From Sphingobium sp. CECT 9361 (lineage in GTDB: Bacteria; Pseudomonadota; Alphaproteobacteria; Sphingomonadales; Sphingomonadaceae), in NCBI RefSeq assembly GCF_918741285.1, contig NZ_CAKKNC010000001.1, positions 558,001-622,000 of the forward strand: a stretch of DNA of 64,000 nucleotides, in the 5' to 3' direction. The notes beneath the pieces were generated by a model. That model was not told the origin of the DNA. It saw nothing but the letters and a program-made list of their open reading frames with translations, and searched no databases. Positions 24,939 through 34,824 of this stretch are shown here, piece after piece; the stretch's first letter is position 1, and each line of letters opens with the position of its first letter. The position numbers and the translations under genes were made by a program.

Positions 24939-26321
24939 ATGAATTTTACACGCGCGATGATGACAACCGCAGTTCTGTTGGCACCGCTGGCGGTGACGAC
25001 AACTGCACGTGCAGCGGCGGACCCGACGCTCGCGAAGCAGGTTCTGCTGAAGTCCGTCGCGTTCAAGACAGTCGAAGGGGAGGGGCAGGTTCCCAAACTC
25101 GCAGCCTATTATGCTTCGGTACTGAAGGACGCCGGGTTCAAGGACGCCGATATCGTCATCACGCCGATGGGCGAAACCGCCACCTTGGCCGCGACTCTCA
25201 AAGGCAGCGACCCGCAGCTCAAACCCATTGTCATGATCGGCCACATGGATGTCGTCGCTGCCGAACGGAAGGACTGGACACGCGATCCCTTCGTCCCGGT
25301 CGAGGAAAATGGCTACATCTTCGGACGCGGATCGGAAGATAACAAATATGACGTCGCCATGATGGTGACATCGCTCGCCCAGTTAAAGCGCGAAGGCTTC
25401 GCGCCGCGCCGCACTATCATTCTGCTGCTGTCGGGCGACGAAGAAACCCAGATGGCGACCACGCGCGCGCTGGCCGAAAAATATAAGGGCGCCGAACTCG
25501 TCCTGAACGGCGACGGCGGCGGCGGTGTCATCGGTGAGGACGGCAAGCCCGCCATGTATCTGCTGCAGGCCGGTGAGAAAACCTATGCCGATTTCGAAAT
25601 CGCGATCACCGATCCGGGCGGCCACAGCAGCGCACCGACCGCGACCAATCCCATTTACCGTCTGGCCAAGGTGCTGGACCGCCTCGGTGCCTATCAATTC
25701 CCGCCGATGGCGAACGAACTGACCAAGGCGTCGATGCTTGCCGGATCGCGTCGCATCGGCGGAGAGGCGGGCGCAGCGATGGCCCGCTACGCTGCCAATC
25801 CGAAGGACGCTGAGGCGGCTGCCTACCTGTCCTCCAAGCCGGAATTTATCGGTCAGGTCCGCACCACCTGCGTCGCCACAATGCTGAGCGGCGGTCACGC
25901 CCTGAACGCCTTGCCGCAGCGCGCGACGGTCAGCGTCAACTGCCGCATCTTCCCCGGCGTTGCCATCGACTCGGTAAAGTCAGAACTGACCAAGGTCATC
26001 GCCGACGACAGCGCCACCATCACGACAATCGACAAGCCGACCGGCAGCGACGCCTCACCCCTGCGCAAGGATGTGACCGCCGCCGTCACCAAAGCGGTGC
26101 AGGCGCGCTATCCCGGGCTGGAAATCACGCCGAACATGTCCGCCGGTGCCACCGACAGCCTCTATTTCCGCGCGCTGGGCGTACCGAGCTATGGGGTCAG
26201 CAGCCTCTTCATGAAATCCAGCGACGGTTTTGCGCATGGCCTGAACGAACGCGTGCCTGTCGATGGCATCGCCGGTGCACTGGGGCAATGGGATAGCGTG
26301 CTGAAAGCCATCGCCAAATAA
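24939..26321 (+). CDS. M20-family metallopeptidase, exported
   Basis: A 460-residue M20 di-zinc peptidase. A signal peptide (MMTTAVLLAPLAVTTTARA) precedes the catalytic domain. Metal and catalytic motifs are VMIGHMDVVAAE, GRGSEDNKYDVA, LLLSGDEETQM and, near the C-terminus, FAHGLNERVPVDG; the dimerisation domain begins near DPGGHSSAP. It probably cleaves dipeptides or N-acyl amino acids in the periplasm. ATG 24939 is preferred over 24900 because it starts a normal signal peptide. Confidence 0.85.
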   Translation: MNFTRAMMTTAVLLAPLAVTTTARAAADPTLAKQVLLKSVAFKTVEGEGQVPKLAAYYASVLKDAGFKDADIVITPMGETATLAATLKGSDPQLKPIVMIGHMDVVAAERKDWTRDPFVPVEENGYIFGRGSEDNKYDVAMMVTSLAQLKREGFAPRRTIILLLSGDEETQMATTRALAEKYKGAELVLNGDGGGGVIGEDGKPAMYLLQAGEKTYADFEIAITDPGGHSSAPTATNPIYRLAKVLDRLGAYQFPPMANELTKASMLAGSRRIGGEAGAAMARYAANPKDAEAAAYLSSKPEFIGQVRTTCVATMLSGGHALNALPQRATVSVNCRIFPGVAIDSVKSELTKVIADDSATITTIDKPTGSDASPLRKDVTAAVTKAVQARYPGLEITPNMSAGATDSLYFRALGVPSYGVSSLFMKSSDGFAHGLNERVPVDGIAGALGQWDSVLKAIAK

Positions 26322-26351
26322 GCAGGGCCAAATAACCAAGGGTTGCGCGCC

Positions 26352-26389
26352 AATGGTCATTGTTTTACGTTCGCACAACAATGACCATT
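26352..26389. repeat. 13-bp perfect inverted repeat over the start codon of the Rieske oxygenase gene
   Basis: AATGGTCATTGTT (26352-26364) and AACAATGACCATT (26377-26389) are exact inverted copies 12 bases apart. The ATG of the oxygenase gene lies inside the right arm. As DNA it could be an operator; as RNA the hairpin would bury the start codon. No ribosome-binding site is visible before the ATG. Confidence 0.7.
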
Positions 26390-27526
26390 ATATCTGATCC
26401 GCTCGAAGGCTGGAGCCTCCCCGCCTGGACCTATGACGATCCCGATTTTTTCCGGGCGGAACAGGAAAGCGTCTTCGCGCCAAGCTGGCAGGTCGTCTGC
26501 CACATCAGCGATATCCCCGCGCGGGGCGACTGGCACACGCTGGAATATCTGGGCGAAAGCATCATCGTGGTGCGCGGCGACGACGATGCCGTCCGCGCCT
26601 TCACCAATGTCTGCCGCCATCGCGGATCGCGGATCGTCGATGGCGCAAGCGGCTGCGCGAAAAAGCTGGTCTGCCCCTATCACGCCTGGACCTACGATCT
26701 CGACGGGCGCCTTTCGGGCGTGCCGCAGAAAAGCGACTATCCCGGTCTCGACACGGGCAAGCATGGCCTGACGCCGGTGGACATGGAAATCTGGCGCGGC
26801 TTCATCTTCGTGCGCCTCGTCAGTGAAGGCCCGTCGGTCGCGGACATGATGGCCCCCTATGAGGATCAGGTCGCGCCCTATCGGTTCGAGGAACTGACTG
26901 CGCTCGGCCGCGTCACGCTTCGCCCCCGGACGGTGAACTGGAAGAATGTCGCGGACAATTATTCCGACGGCCTGCACATTCCCGTCGCGCATCCCGGCCT
27001 CACCCGCCTGTTCGGGCGCAGCTATGGCGTGGAGGCGGAAACGCATGTCGACCGCATGTGGGGCGACCTGATCGAGCGGCCCTCGGCCAACTGGTCCGAG
27101 CGTCTGTATCAGACGCTGCTGCCGCCGGTGCCGCACTTGCCGGAGGCCGCGCAGAAACGCTGGCTCTATTTCAAGCTATGGCCCAATGTCGCGTTCGACA
27201 TCTATCCCGATCAGGTCGATTTCATGCAGTTTCTCCCCGTCAGCCCCACTGAAACGCTGATCCGCGAAATCAGCTATGTGCTGCCCGATGACCGTCGCGA
27301 GATGAAGGCCGCGCGCTACCTCAACTGGCGCATCAACCGGCAGGTCAATGCAGAGGATACCCAGCTTATCGCCCGCGTGCAGGACGGCATGGCCTCGCGC
27401 AGCTTCTCAATCGGGCCGCTGGGGCAAAGCGAAGTGTGCCTGCGCGCCTTCTGCCGCCAGATGCGCGCGCTGATCCCGCAGGCCCGCGAAGAACAGCGAC
27501 CGACCCCCGGATGGAGCCGAGCATGA
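26381..27526 (+). CDS. Rieske aromatic ring-hydroxylating oxygenase, alpha subunit
   Basis: A 381-residue Rieske non-haem iron oxygenase. The [2Fe-2S] ligands are C78-R-H80 and C98-P-Y-H101. The catalytic domain has NYSDGLHIPVAH, with H199 and H204 as iron ligands and D196 as the electron-bridging Asp. It hydroxylates or demethylates an aromatic or alicyclic substrate with O2 and electrons from a reductase, none of which is encoded nearby. An in-frame extension to 26360 lacks a good start. It overlaps the next gene by four bases (ATGA). Confidence 0.88.
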   Translation: MTIISDPLEGWSLPAWTYDDPDFFRAEQESVFAPSWQVVCHISDIPARGDWHTLEYLGESIIVVRGDDDAVRAFTNVCRHRGSRIVDGASGCAKKLVCPYHAWTYDLDGRLSGVPQKSDYPGLDTGKHGLTPVDMEIWRGFIFVRLVSEGPSVADMMAPYEDQVAPYRFEELTALGRVTLRPRTVNWKNVADNYSDGLHIPVAHPGLTRLFGRSYGVEAETHVDRMWGDLIERPSANWSERLYQTLLPPVPHLPEAAQKRWLYFKLWPNVAFDIYPDQVDFMQFLPVSPTETLIREISYVLPDDRREMKAARYLNWRINRQVNAEDTQLIARVQDGMASRSFSIGPLGQSEVCLRAFCRQMRALIPQAREEQRPTPGWSRA

Positions 27527-29124
27527 CCTATGACGCACTGATCATCGGCGCGGGGCATAATGGCCTTGTCTGCGCCTTCTACCTCGCGCGTGCAGGCATG
27601 AAAGTCCGCATCGTCGAGCGGCGCGATATCGTGGGCGGCGCGGCCGTGACCGAGGAATTTCATCCCGGCTTCCGTAATTCGGTGGCCAGCTACACCGTCA
27701 GCCTGCTGCAGCCCAAAGTCATCAAGGACATGAAGCTCGCCGATCACGGCTATCGCGTGATCGAGCGGCCTATCTCCAATTTCCTGCCACAGGAAAATGG
27801 AGATTTCCTGAAACTCGGCGGCGGTCTCCAGCGGACGCAGGCCGAGTTCGCGCGCTTCTCCAAAAAGGACGCCGCCGCGCTCCCCGCATATTACGATGCG
27901 CTGGAAAATGTCGCTGAAGTCTTGCGCGGCCTCGCGCTCAAAGCCCCGCCAAACGTCGGCGACGGCCTTCGCACGCTCTACGACGGCGCGATGCAGGGCC
28001 GCGCGCTCTCCAAGCTCACGCTCGAACAGCAGCGCGACGTCCTCGACCTCTTCACCAAATCCGCGCGCACTTTCCTCGATAGCTGGTTCGAAAGCGAAGC
28101 GGTGAAGGCGGCTTTCGGCTTCGACGCGGTCGTCGGTAACTACGCATCGCCCGATACGCCGGGCAGCGCCTATGTCCTGCTCCACCACGTCTTCGGCGAA
28201 GTGAATGGCAAGAAAGGCGCATGGGGCCACAGCATCGGCGGCATGGGCACCATCACCCAGATCATGGCAAAGATCTGCCGCGACATGGGCGTCGAGATCA
28301 GCCTTGAAAGCCCCGTCGACCAAGTGCTGGTCGATGGCGACAAGGTCGTGGGCGTCCGCCTCGTCTCCGGCGAGGAAATTGCGGCCAGCCGCGTCATCGC
28401 CAATGTCGGGCCGAAGCTGCTCTACGAAAGGATGATGGCGCCTTCCGATCTGCCCGCCGATTTCCTGAAACGGGCCAAAGCGTTCAAGGCAGGCTCAGGC
28501 ACCTTCCGCATGAATGTCGCCCTGTCCGAATTGCCGCGCTTCACCAGCCACCCCGAACCGGGGGAGCATCATCAGTCGGGCATCATCATCGCCCCGACGC
28601 TCGATTACATGGACCGCGCCTTCATGGACGCAAAGATGCACGGCTGGTCAAAGGAACCCATCGTCGAAATGCTCATCCCCTCGACCGTGGACGACAGCCT
28701 CGCTCCGCCGGGATGCCACGTCGCCAGCCTCTTCTGCCAGCAATTCGCGCCTGTCCTGCCCGATGGCCGCGATTGGGACGATGAGGAAGAAGCTGCAGCC
28801 GACTGCATCATCGACACCGTCGAAAAACACGCCCCCGGCTTCCGCGCCTCGATCATCGCGCAAACGCGCCTCAGCCCCAAGGGTCTGGAACGCAAATTCG
28901 GCCTTTCGGGCGGCGACATCATGCACGGCAATATGAGCCTCGACCAACTCTGGGCCGCCCGCCCGGTTCTGGGCCACGGCAGCTATCGCGGCCCGGTGAG
29001 CGGTCTCTACATGTGCGGCGCAGGCACCCACCCCGGCGGCGGCGTCACCGGCGCCCCCGGCCACAACGCCGCCCGCGCTATCCTCTCAGACGGCAGCATC
29101 TTCGGCAAACTGCGCGGGCGGTAG
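27523..29124 (+). CDS. FAD-dependent oxidoreductase, phytoene-desaturase/PYROXD2-like
   Basis: A 533-residue FAD-binding amine-oxidase/phytoene-dehydrogenase-like protein. The dinucleotide motif is DALIIGAGHNGLVCAFYLARAG at the N-terminus, followed by IVERRDIVGGAAVTEE. The C-terminal FAD signature is GLYMCGAGTHPGGGVTGAPGHNAA. Relatives oxidise carotenoid-like or unsaturated substrates, but in non-pigment contexts the role is unknown. The start at 27523 overlaps the Rieske stop, so the two probably act on one pathway. Its end overlaps the convergent permease gene by 39 bp. Confidence 0.83.
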   Translation: MTYDALIIGAGHNGLVCAFYLARAGMKVRIVERRDIVGGAAVTEEFHPGFRNSVASYTVSLLQPKVIKDMKLADHGYRVIERPISNFLPQENGDFLKLGGGLQRTQAEFARFSKKDAAALPAYYDALENVAEVLRGLALKAPPNVGDGLRTLYDGAMQGRALSKLTLEQQRDVLDLFTKSARTFLDSWFESEAVKAAFGFDAVVGNYASPDTPGSAYVLLHHVFGEVNGKKGAWGHSIGGMGTITQIMAKICRDMGVEISLESPVDQVLVDGDKVVGVRLVSGEEIAASRVIANVGPKLLYERMMAPSDLPADFLKRAKAFKAGSGTFRMNVALSELPRFTSHPEPGEHHQSGIIIAPTLDYMDRAFMDAKMHGWSKEPIVEMLIPSTVDDSLAPPGCHVASLFCQQFAPVLPDGRDWDDEEEAAADCIIDTVEKHAPGFRASIIAQTRLSPKGLERKFGLSGGDIMHGNMSLDQLWAARPVLGHGSYRGPVSGLYMCGAGTHPGGGVTGAPGHNAARAILSDGSIFGKLRGR

Positions 29125-30435
29125 ACGCTTCGCCCCCCGCCGCGCCCACCAGTATAGCGGCAACCCCGCCAGCATAAGGACGAGGCTCAATCCGCTGACG
29201 GACAGTCCCGCGCCCCATAAGGTCCAAAGCGCATAGGCGACGCCCAGCACCCCTGCGGGAATGGCGACACGGAAGCGCAGGGCCGCAGCGGCGCAACCCA
29301 GATAGAGCCACAATGTCGCGGAGGTGGACAGCAGCGCCATCGCCGTGAAGATCGCCACCAGCCCATTGAGGCTGTTCGCAATCAGCAGCAGGCTGGCAAA
29401 GACAGTCGACACGATCAGCGCGCGCACCGGCGTGCCTCTTGCGTCGGTCTTACCCAGCCATACGGGCAATTCGCCATTGCGCGCCATCGCCAGAGGCACT
29501 TCGCCTTGCAACAATGTCCAGCCATTAAGCGCGCCCAGGCAACTGATCGAAGCGAACAACGCGATCAGATTGGCGGGGCCGGGTGCCCAGTATCGCGTCA
29601 CGAACGCGGCAAAGGGCGATGCTGATGCGGCCTCCGCCATGGGCAGCATCAGCGCGATGCCCGAACACACGAAGAGATAGATCGCGCCCGTCGCTGCCGT
29701 GCCGATGATCGTCGCACGCGGAATGGTGCGCGTGGGGTCCGCCACCTTGTCCGCTGCCGCGCTCGCGGATTCGAACCCTAGCAACGCCCAAAGGGTCAGC
29801 GCGGCGGACGCCGTGACGGCGGGGAGGGTCAGGCCTTCGCGCGGAAATGGCGCGACCACCGCGCTGCCACTGCTCAACGCCACTACGATCAGCACGACCA
29901 CCACGACCATCGGCACCAGCTTCAAAATCACCGTTACCAGTTGCAGCGATCCTGCCGCCTGCGCACCGCGCAGGTTCAGCGCCGTCGTCGCCCACAATAT
30001 CGCCAGCGTTGCGCCCACGCCAAGGGCAGGCACTTGCCCCAGCAGGGGGACGATCGGGGTCAGGTTCGCGACCACTGCCACGGCAATCGTCGTATTGGCG
30101 GTGATGATAGACACCCAATAGGACCAGCCAAGCGCAAATCCGGCGACGGGGCCAAAGGCTGCGGCGATCATCGCGGGCGGCCCCTTGGCATCGGGCAAAC
30201 GGACCGTCAGCCGCGCGATGACCCATGCCAGCGCCAGCGCTCCCGATATGGTAATCGCCCAGCCCGCCACTGCGTTCCAGCCATAAGGCGCGAGCGCTGC
30301 GGGCAGCAGGAACACACCGCTGCCGATCATATTCCCCATCACCAGCGCGATGCAGGCGGCAAGGCCCAGCGGCCGGGCGACGCGCGGGATAGGGGCAGGG
30401 GCGTTGGGCGTCGTCACCTGCGAATTAGGAAGCAA
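29086..30435 (-). CDS. APC-family amino acid/polyamine permease
   Basis: A 449-residue permease with about twelve membrane helices and the APC signature MGNMIGSGVFLLPAALAPYG near residue 34, then WAITISGALALAWVIARL. It resembles antiporter-type members (AdiC/CadB-like), which exchange amino acids or amines across the inner membrane. The substrate is not predictable. It lies downstream of the TonB receptor and sulfotransferase genes on the same strand, separated from the receptor by a hairpin, and overlaps the convergent oxidoreductase. Confidence 0.85.
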   Translation of the reverse strand: MLPNSQVTTPNAPAPIPRVARPLGLAACIALVMGNMIGSGVFLLPAALAPYGWNAVAGWAITISGALALAWVIARLTVRLPDAKGPPAMIAAAFGPVAGFALGWSYWVSIITANTTIAVAVVANLTPIVPLLGQVPALGVGATLAILWATTALNLRGAQAAGSLQLVTVILKLVPMVVVVVLIVVALSSGSAVVAPFPREGLTLPAVTASAALTLWALLGFESASAAADKVADPTRTIPRATIIGTAATGAIYLFVCSGIALMLPMAEAASASPFAAFVTRYWAPGPANLIALFASISCLGALNGWTLLQGEVPLAMARNGELPVWLGKTDARGTPVRALIVSTVFASLLLIANSLNGLVAIFTAMALLSTSATLWLYLGCAAAALRFRVAIPAGVLGVAYALWTLWGAGLSVSGLSLVLMLAGLPLYWWARRGAKRLPPAQFAEDAAV

Positions 30436-30457
30436 GTCCCGCCAATATGCAAGCCAT

Positions 30458-30494
30458 GTTGCGTCCCCTCCTCATCGGGAGAAAGGGACGCAAC
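30458..30494 (-). terminator. Hairpin downstream of the TonB receptor at 30504
   Basis: A 10-bp perfect inverted repeat (GTTGCGTCCC and GGGACGCAAC) with further pairing inside its 17-base spacer follows the receptor stop on the minus strand. No T-run follows, so it may be a weak terminator or an mRNA 3' stabiliser. Confidence 0.45.
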
Positions 30495-30503
30495 AGATGC
30501 GTA

Positions 30504-32879
30504 TCAGAACTTGAACCCGGCCTTCACACCGATCAGGCGCGGCTGGATCGGCGTGCGGTAGATTTTGGGACCGATGGCCGTCTGACCCTCGGGATCGCCG
30601 CACACAGTTTCCAGACACTGTATGCCAACCGTGCTAAATGCTCGCTTATCGAGCAAATTGGTGGCGAAGATTTCAGCAGTCCACATGCCGCTTGAAACCC
30701 CGATGCTGGTATCCAAGGTGGCGTAAGCGGGGAGATCACCTTTGATACCGCCCTGCAGTGGCCGAAGGTCGGTCGTGCGACGCCCTTCGTAAATTCCTGC
30801 TGCCTGTATATGGACGTTCATCGATCCGACGGGAAACTCGTACCGCGCGACGGCATTGGCCTTCACCTTTGCGGTTACCGGCAAACGCGTGCCCTTTGGC
30901 GCCAGGACCGCGCCATCAGGACAGCCGGTGGCATCGTCGACACCGCAATAGGGCTTGGTGAGCTTCGCATCATTATACGAAATGCTGGACGACAGCGTCA
31001 GACCGTCCGCAGGTCGGGTCCACAATTCGGCTTCGAACCCGCGAATGCGTGCCTTGCCGGCGTTCTGGATTTGCGTCAGGCCGTTTGCGCCGAGTATCGA
31101 AATCTGCAGATCCTGCCAGTTAAGCTGATAGATCGCGCCATTGAAGCGAATGCGGTCTCCGGCCCAGCTTGTTTTCCAGCCCGCCTCGTAATTGTCGATG
31201 AAATCGGCGCTGTAAGGCGGCAGGTCGCCGCGCCGATTGATGCCACCGGGACGATAGCCGCGCGATGTCGTGAAATAGACCAGCGCATCGGGCGTGAACT
31301 TGTACGTCGCGTTGATCTTGTGCAGGAACCCTGTGTCCTTGGTGCTCTTGTCGAGGTTGGTACAGGGTGAACCGGCTACGATCGTCGGTGCAAAGCAGGC
31401 GGCTACGCCGGTCCTGCTGGAATATCCCGCCGAATAGCCGAAGAAGCCGACCAGACTGTTGTCATATTTGTAGATGCGGGTGCCGAAGGTCACCGCCAGC
31501 TTGTCCGTGACGTCCGCCGTCAATTCGCCGAAAACGGCATAGTCGCGATCCACGCGATATTGCTCCGTCAGCCAGATATTGCTGGCGGTCCCCGGCACGG
31601 TGAGCGAGTCGGCAATATTGTCGATGATATAGTTCTGGCGGATATTATGCGTCTGCCGCTGGTAGAAGGCACCACCCACGAACCGCACCACGGCATCGGC
31701 TGGCGAAGCGAAGCGCAATTCATGGCTCTGCTTGGTGAACCGGTCGATACCCTGAATATACTGGTTCGGGTTCACCAGATCGCCGTTGTTGTCGTAAAAA
31801 TAGTTACCGTATCCGGCCAGCTTGTCATAAAAATACGAATAGTCGGCATAGTCGCTGTTGGTCGTGACCTTCCGCTTCAGATACGATCCGGCATAGGTCA
31901 CGTCCCACGTGCCGATCTTTCCTTCGATCGTCAGCGCCGCCTGATACCAGTTGTCCTTCGCGCCTTCCGGGTTGAACTGCATCGTCTGCAGGTCGCCCAA
32001 GCCGCTTTCCACGGCGAAGCTGCCGTTGGACTTTTGCTTCTGCCCCATGATCTGCGGCGTGACGGTCCAGTTATCGTCGAGGTCGATCTTCAGCGCGGCA
32101 CGACCGCCATAGGTCGTGACGTCGTTATAATCCTTCTCGACATAGGGCGCATTGTTCATCGTGATGCCGGATGACGGGAAGGTCAGGCTGCCTGCGATAT
32201 TATCGATATAGCCCGCGTCCTTCTTGTACCAGCCGACCACGCGCAGCGCGATATTGTCGTTGAAGGGAGTGTTGATGAACCCCTGCGCGACATAGCCTTC
32301 GCCGCCCTTGGCCACGCTGTTCAGTTCGAAGTCGCCACCAGCCTCGAACTTGGTCGCATCAGGCTTGTTGGTGATGATGCGGATCGTGCCTGCCTGACTG
32401 GAGGAGCCATAAAGCGTCCCCTGCGGCCCCGCGAGCGCTTCGACGCGCGCGATGTCATAGACATTGATGTCCAGCGCACCCTGAATCGTCGTGATCGGCT
32501 GCTCATCCAGATAGATGCCGACCGAAGGCTGCGACGCGGAATGGTTCGCGTTCTCGCCGCTGGCTACGCCACGGAAATAGACTTTGGCCGACCCCGGGCC
32601 GCTGGTCTGATAGGAGACGCTGGGCAGATAGCGTGCATAGTCCTCGAACTTCTGTACCTGCAACTGGTCGAGCTTTTCGGTGCCGAACGCCGTAATCGCG
32701 ATAGGCACGTCCTGCAGATTTTCGGTGCGGCGCTGCGCCGTCACCACGATGGCATCGCTACCGGCGGTGTCGGCTGGCTCCTGCGCATAGGCGATGCCCG
32801 ATGTGCACAGCATCGTCGATGCGAGCAGCGCAATGGAACCCGCTGTTCCAATACGCTTGGTGGTTGTCGAAAATTGCAT
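30504..32879 (-). CDS. TonB-dependent outer membrane receptor
   Basis: A 791-residue TonB-dependent receptor: signal peptide ending near GIAYAQ, TonB-box region DAIVVTAQRRTENLQDVPIAI, plug with YFRGVASGENANHS and VEALAGPQGTLYGSSSQAGTI, and a barrel ending in a terminal Phe (GVKAGFKF). The ENLQDVPIAI signature belongs to the large sphingomonad/caulobacter receptor group that imports sugars, aromatics and other non-siderophore ligands. It lies after a TPR-sulfotransferase gene on the same strand. Confidence 0.9.
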   Translation of the reverse strand: MQFSTTTKRIGTAGSIALLASTMLCTSGIAYAQEPADTAGSDAIVVTAQRRTENLQDVPIAITAFGTEKLDQLQVQKFEDYARYLPSVSYQTSGPGSAKVYFRGVASGENANHSASQPSVGIYLDEQPITTIQGALDINVYDIARVEALAGPQGTLYGSSSQAGTIRIITNKPDATKFEAGGDFELNSVAKGGEGYVAQGFINTPFNDNIALRVVGWYKKDAGYIDNIAGSLTFPSSGITMNNAPYVEKDYNDVTTYGGRAALKIDLDDNWTVTPQIMGQKQKSNGSFAVESGLGDLQTMQFNPEGAKDNWYQAALTIEGKIGTWDVTYAGSYLKRKVTTNSDYADYSYFYDKLAGYGNYFYDNNGDLVNPNQYIQGIDRFTKQSHELRFASPADAVVRFVGGAFYQRQTHNIRQNYIIDNIADSLTVPGTASNIWLTEQYRVDRDYAVFGELTADVTDKLAVTFGTRIYKYDNSLVGFFGYSAGYSSRTGVAACFAPTIVAGSPCTNLDKSTKDTGFLHKINATYKFTPDALVYFTTSRGYRPGGINRRGDLPPYSADFIDNYEAGWKTSWAGDRIRFNGAIYQLNWQDLQISILGANGLTQIQNAGKARIRGFEAELWTRPADGLTLSSSISYNDAKLTKPYCGVDDATGCPDGAVLAPKGTRLPVTAKVKANAVARYEFPVGSMNVHIQAAGIYEGRRTTDLRPLQGGIKGDLPAYATLDTSIGVSSGMWTAEIFATNLLDKRAFSTVGIQCLETVCGDPEGQTAIGPKIYRTPIQPRLIGVKAGFKF

Positions 32880-33012
32880 GAAGTGGCCCCCTTTGCGATC
32901 TATTTGATCTACAGGGGCATTTCCTCACGAAATTTCACGCGTCGCAAGATGATTATGACAAACGTATAACAGCGGCAGACGAATTTATCCTACTGTTGCA
33001 GGATCGACACGA

Positions 33013-34824
33013 TCAGCGCAGCGGCGGCACCTGTGGATAGGCCGTCAGCACATCGCCCAGCGCAGTTTCCAGCGGCCCCAGCCATGGCGCATAATGCCGC
33101 CACCGGTCCATACCGTCGCGGTTGATGGGGCGACGGACCTGTTCGCTGCTCGCCGTTCGCACCGCCCGTGCATTTTCGTGGAAGCGAAGGCATCCTTCTT
33201 CGAACGGCAGACCCAGATAATCCAGCAGGCGGCGTACTTCCGCTTCGGGGTCGGCCACCAGCGCTTCATGAATAACCCGATGCACACGCCCGGGCAGCAC
33301 CGTGTCGATATGCTGCATCAACCGCACATAATCGGCATAATAGCGCCCCACATCGTCCAGCGCATAGCTGAACGCCTGCCCCTGCGCGAAATGCTGTTTG
33401 AAGTTGGAGAAACAGCAATCCATCGGATGCCGCCGCGCATCGATGATTTTCGCATTCGGCAGGATCAGGTGGATCAGCCCGCTATAGAGCCAGTTGTTCG
33501 GCAGCTTGTCGATGAAGAACGGCTTGTCGCTCTTCCGCTGGACCTTTGTGCGCGCCAGATATTCTGCGCCCAGCTCCGCCAGCCTTTCTGCAGGCATATC
33601 GCGCACCGCGGCGACCCAGCTTCCCGGTACATCGCCATGGTCCCGCCCCTCACGCATCGCGATGGAAGGAATATCGGGCAGTTCCATCGTCCCTTCGATC
33701 ATCGAATGCGACGCCAATATCTGCTCGATCAGCGTGGAGCCTGCGCGCGGCATCCCCAGAATGAAGATGGCGTCCGGTGCGTCATGTCCCGCGCTCGCCC
33801 GCGCCGCCAGAAATTCGGGCGTGAAGCTATCGATAACATGTTTTACGTGTCGACTTATGTCATCGGCATCGTAATCGATCTTCGCCTTCCGTTGCGCATT
33901 GCCTTGCGCATAATGCCCGAAAGACGCGGCCCAGTCCTTCGCATCCTCCGCCGCCTTGCCCAGCGCGAAATGTAGGTGGAAGCGATCCTCGACCGAAATT
34001 GCCGGATCGCCCAGCGCCGCTTCCATCGCCGCCACATCCGTTTCATCGAACCGCACAGTCTTCAGGTTCGCAAGGCTCCACCACACTTCGCCCAGTCCCG
34101 GCTGCACCGCCAGCGCCGCGCGATAGGCGGCGATGCTGTCCTCCTGTCGCCCCACGGTTTTCAGCATATGGCCATGGCTCATGTGCAGCTTGGCATGATC
34201 GGGAAAGCGCTGCGTCAGTTCCTCATACAGCGCGATAGCTTCGTCATAGCCGCCGATCCGCCCCAATGCAGCGGCTTTCAAGTTGCTGTGCGCGGCATTG
34301 TCAGGGTCGTCGGTCAGCACATTGTCGAGTTCGGCAACCGCATCGGCAAAGCGGTTCTGCTTGTACAGCACCGTCGCCAGATTGGCCCGCGCCGCCCCGA
34401 AACCGGGCGTCAGTTCCAGCACCCGCCGCAACAGATGTTCCGCATCCGGCAACCGCCCGATGCGCGCGGCCAGTTCCGCCAGCATCCGGATCGCCGCACA
34501 ATCGGTCGGCTCGGCTTTCAATCGTCCTTTCAAAATCGGCTCGGCAATGTGCAGCTCGTTGGCCAGCATCGCCTGCGCCGCCGTCAGCATGTCCGGATCG
34601 TGCACCGCCATCCGCACTGCCTCAAGGTCCGCGTCCTCCGCTTCGGCAACTCGCCCCAACCGCCGCAGCACCAGCGCCGCCAGCCGATGCGCTTCCCCCA
34701 CATGCGGCGTTACCGAAATCACCTCACGAACTTGCGCTAGCGCCCGCGTGGGATCGCTCCCGATCAGGCGTCGCGCATAAGCAAGAGCATCGGGAACAGG
34801 AATGGCATCGGAAGGAGCTTGCAT
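33013..34824 (-). CDS. TPR-repeat sulfotransferase family protein
   Basis: A 603-residue fusion. The first ~330 residues are tandem tetratricopeptide repeats (for example LTPGFGAARANLATVLYKQNRFADAVAELDNVL). The C-terminal part is a sulfotransferase with the PAPS 5'-phosphosulfate loop FILGMPRAGSTLIEQIL and a later basic region (KIIDARRHPMDCCFSNF). It would transfer sulfate from PAPS to an unknown acceptor. There is no signal peptide, so it is cytoplasmic. Such proteins often lie beside TonB receptors in sphingomonads, as here, but the link is unexplained. Confidence 0.85.
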   Translation of the reverse strand: MQAPSDAIPVPDALAYARRLIGSDPTRALAQVREVISVTPHVGEAHRLAALVLRRLGRVAEAEDADLEAVRMAVHDPDMLTAAQAMLANELHIAEPILKGRLKAEPTDCAAIRMLAELAARIGRLPDAEHLLRRVLELTPGFGAARANLATVLYKQNRFADAVAELDNVLTDDPDNAAHSNLKAAALGRIGGYDEAIALYEELTQRFPDHAKLHMSHGHMLKTVGRQEDSIAAYRAALAVQPGLGEVWWSLANLKTVRFDETDVAAMEAALGDPAISVEDRFHLHFALGKAAEDAKDWAASFGHYAQGNAQRKAKIDYDADDISRHVKHVIDSFTPEFLAARASAGHDAPDAIFILGMPRAGSTLIEQILASHSMIEGTMELPDIPSIAMREGRDHGDVPGSWVAAVRDMPAERLAELGAEYLARTKVQRKSDKPFFIDKLPNNWLYSGLIHLILPNAKIIDARRHPMDCCFSNFKQHFAQGQAFSYALDDVGRYYADYVRLMQHIDTVLPGRVHRVIHEALVADPEAEVRRLLDYLGLPFEEGCLRFHENARAVRTASSEQVRRPINRDGMDRWRHYAPWLGPLETALGDVLTAYPQVPPLR

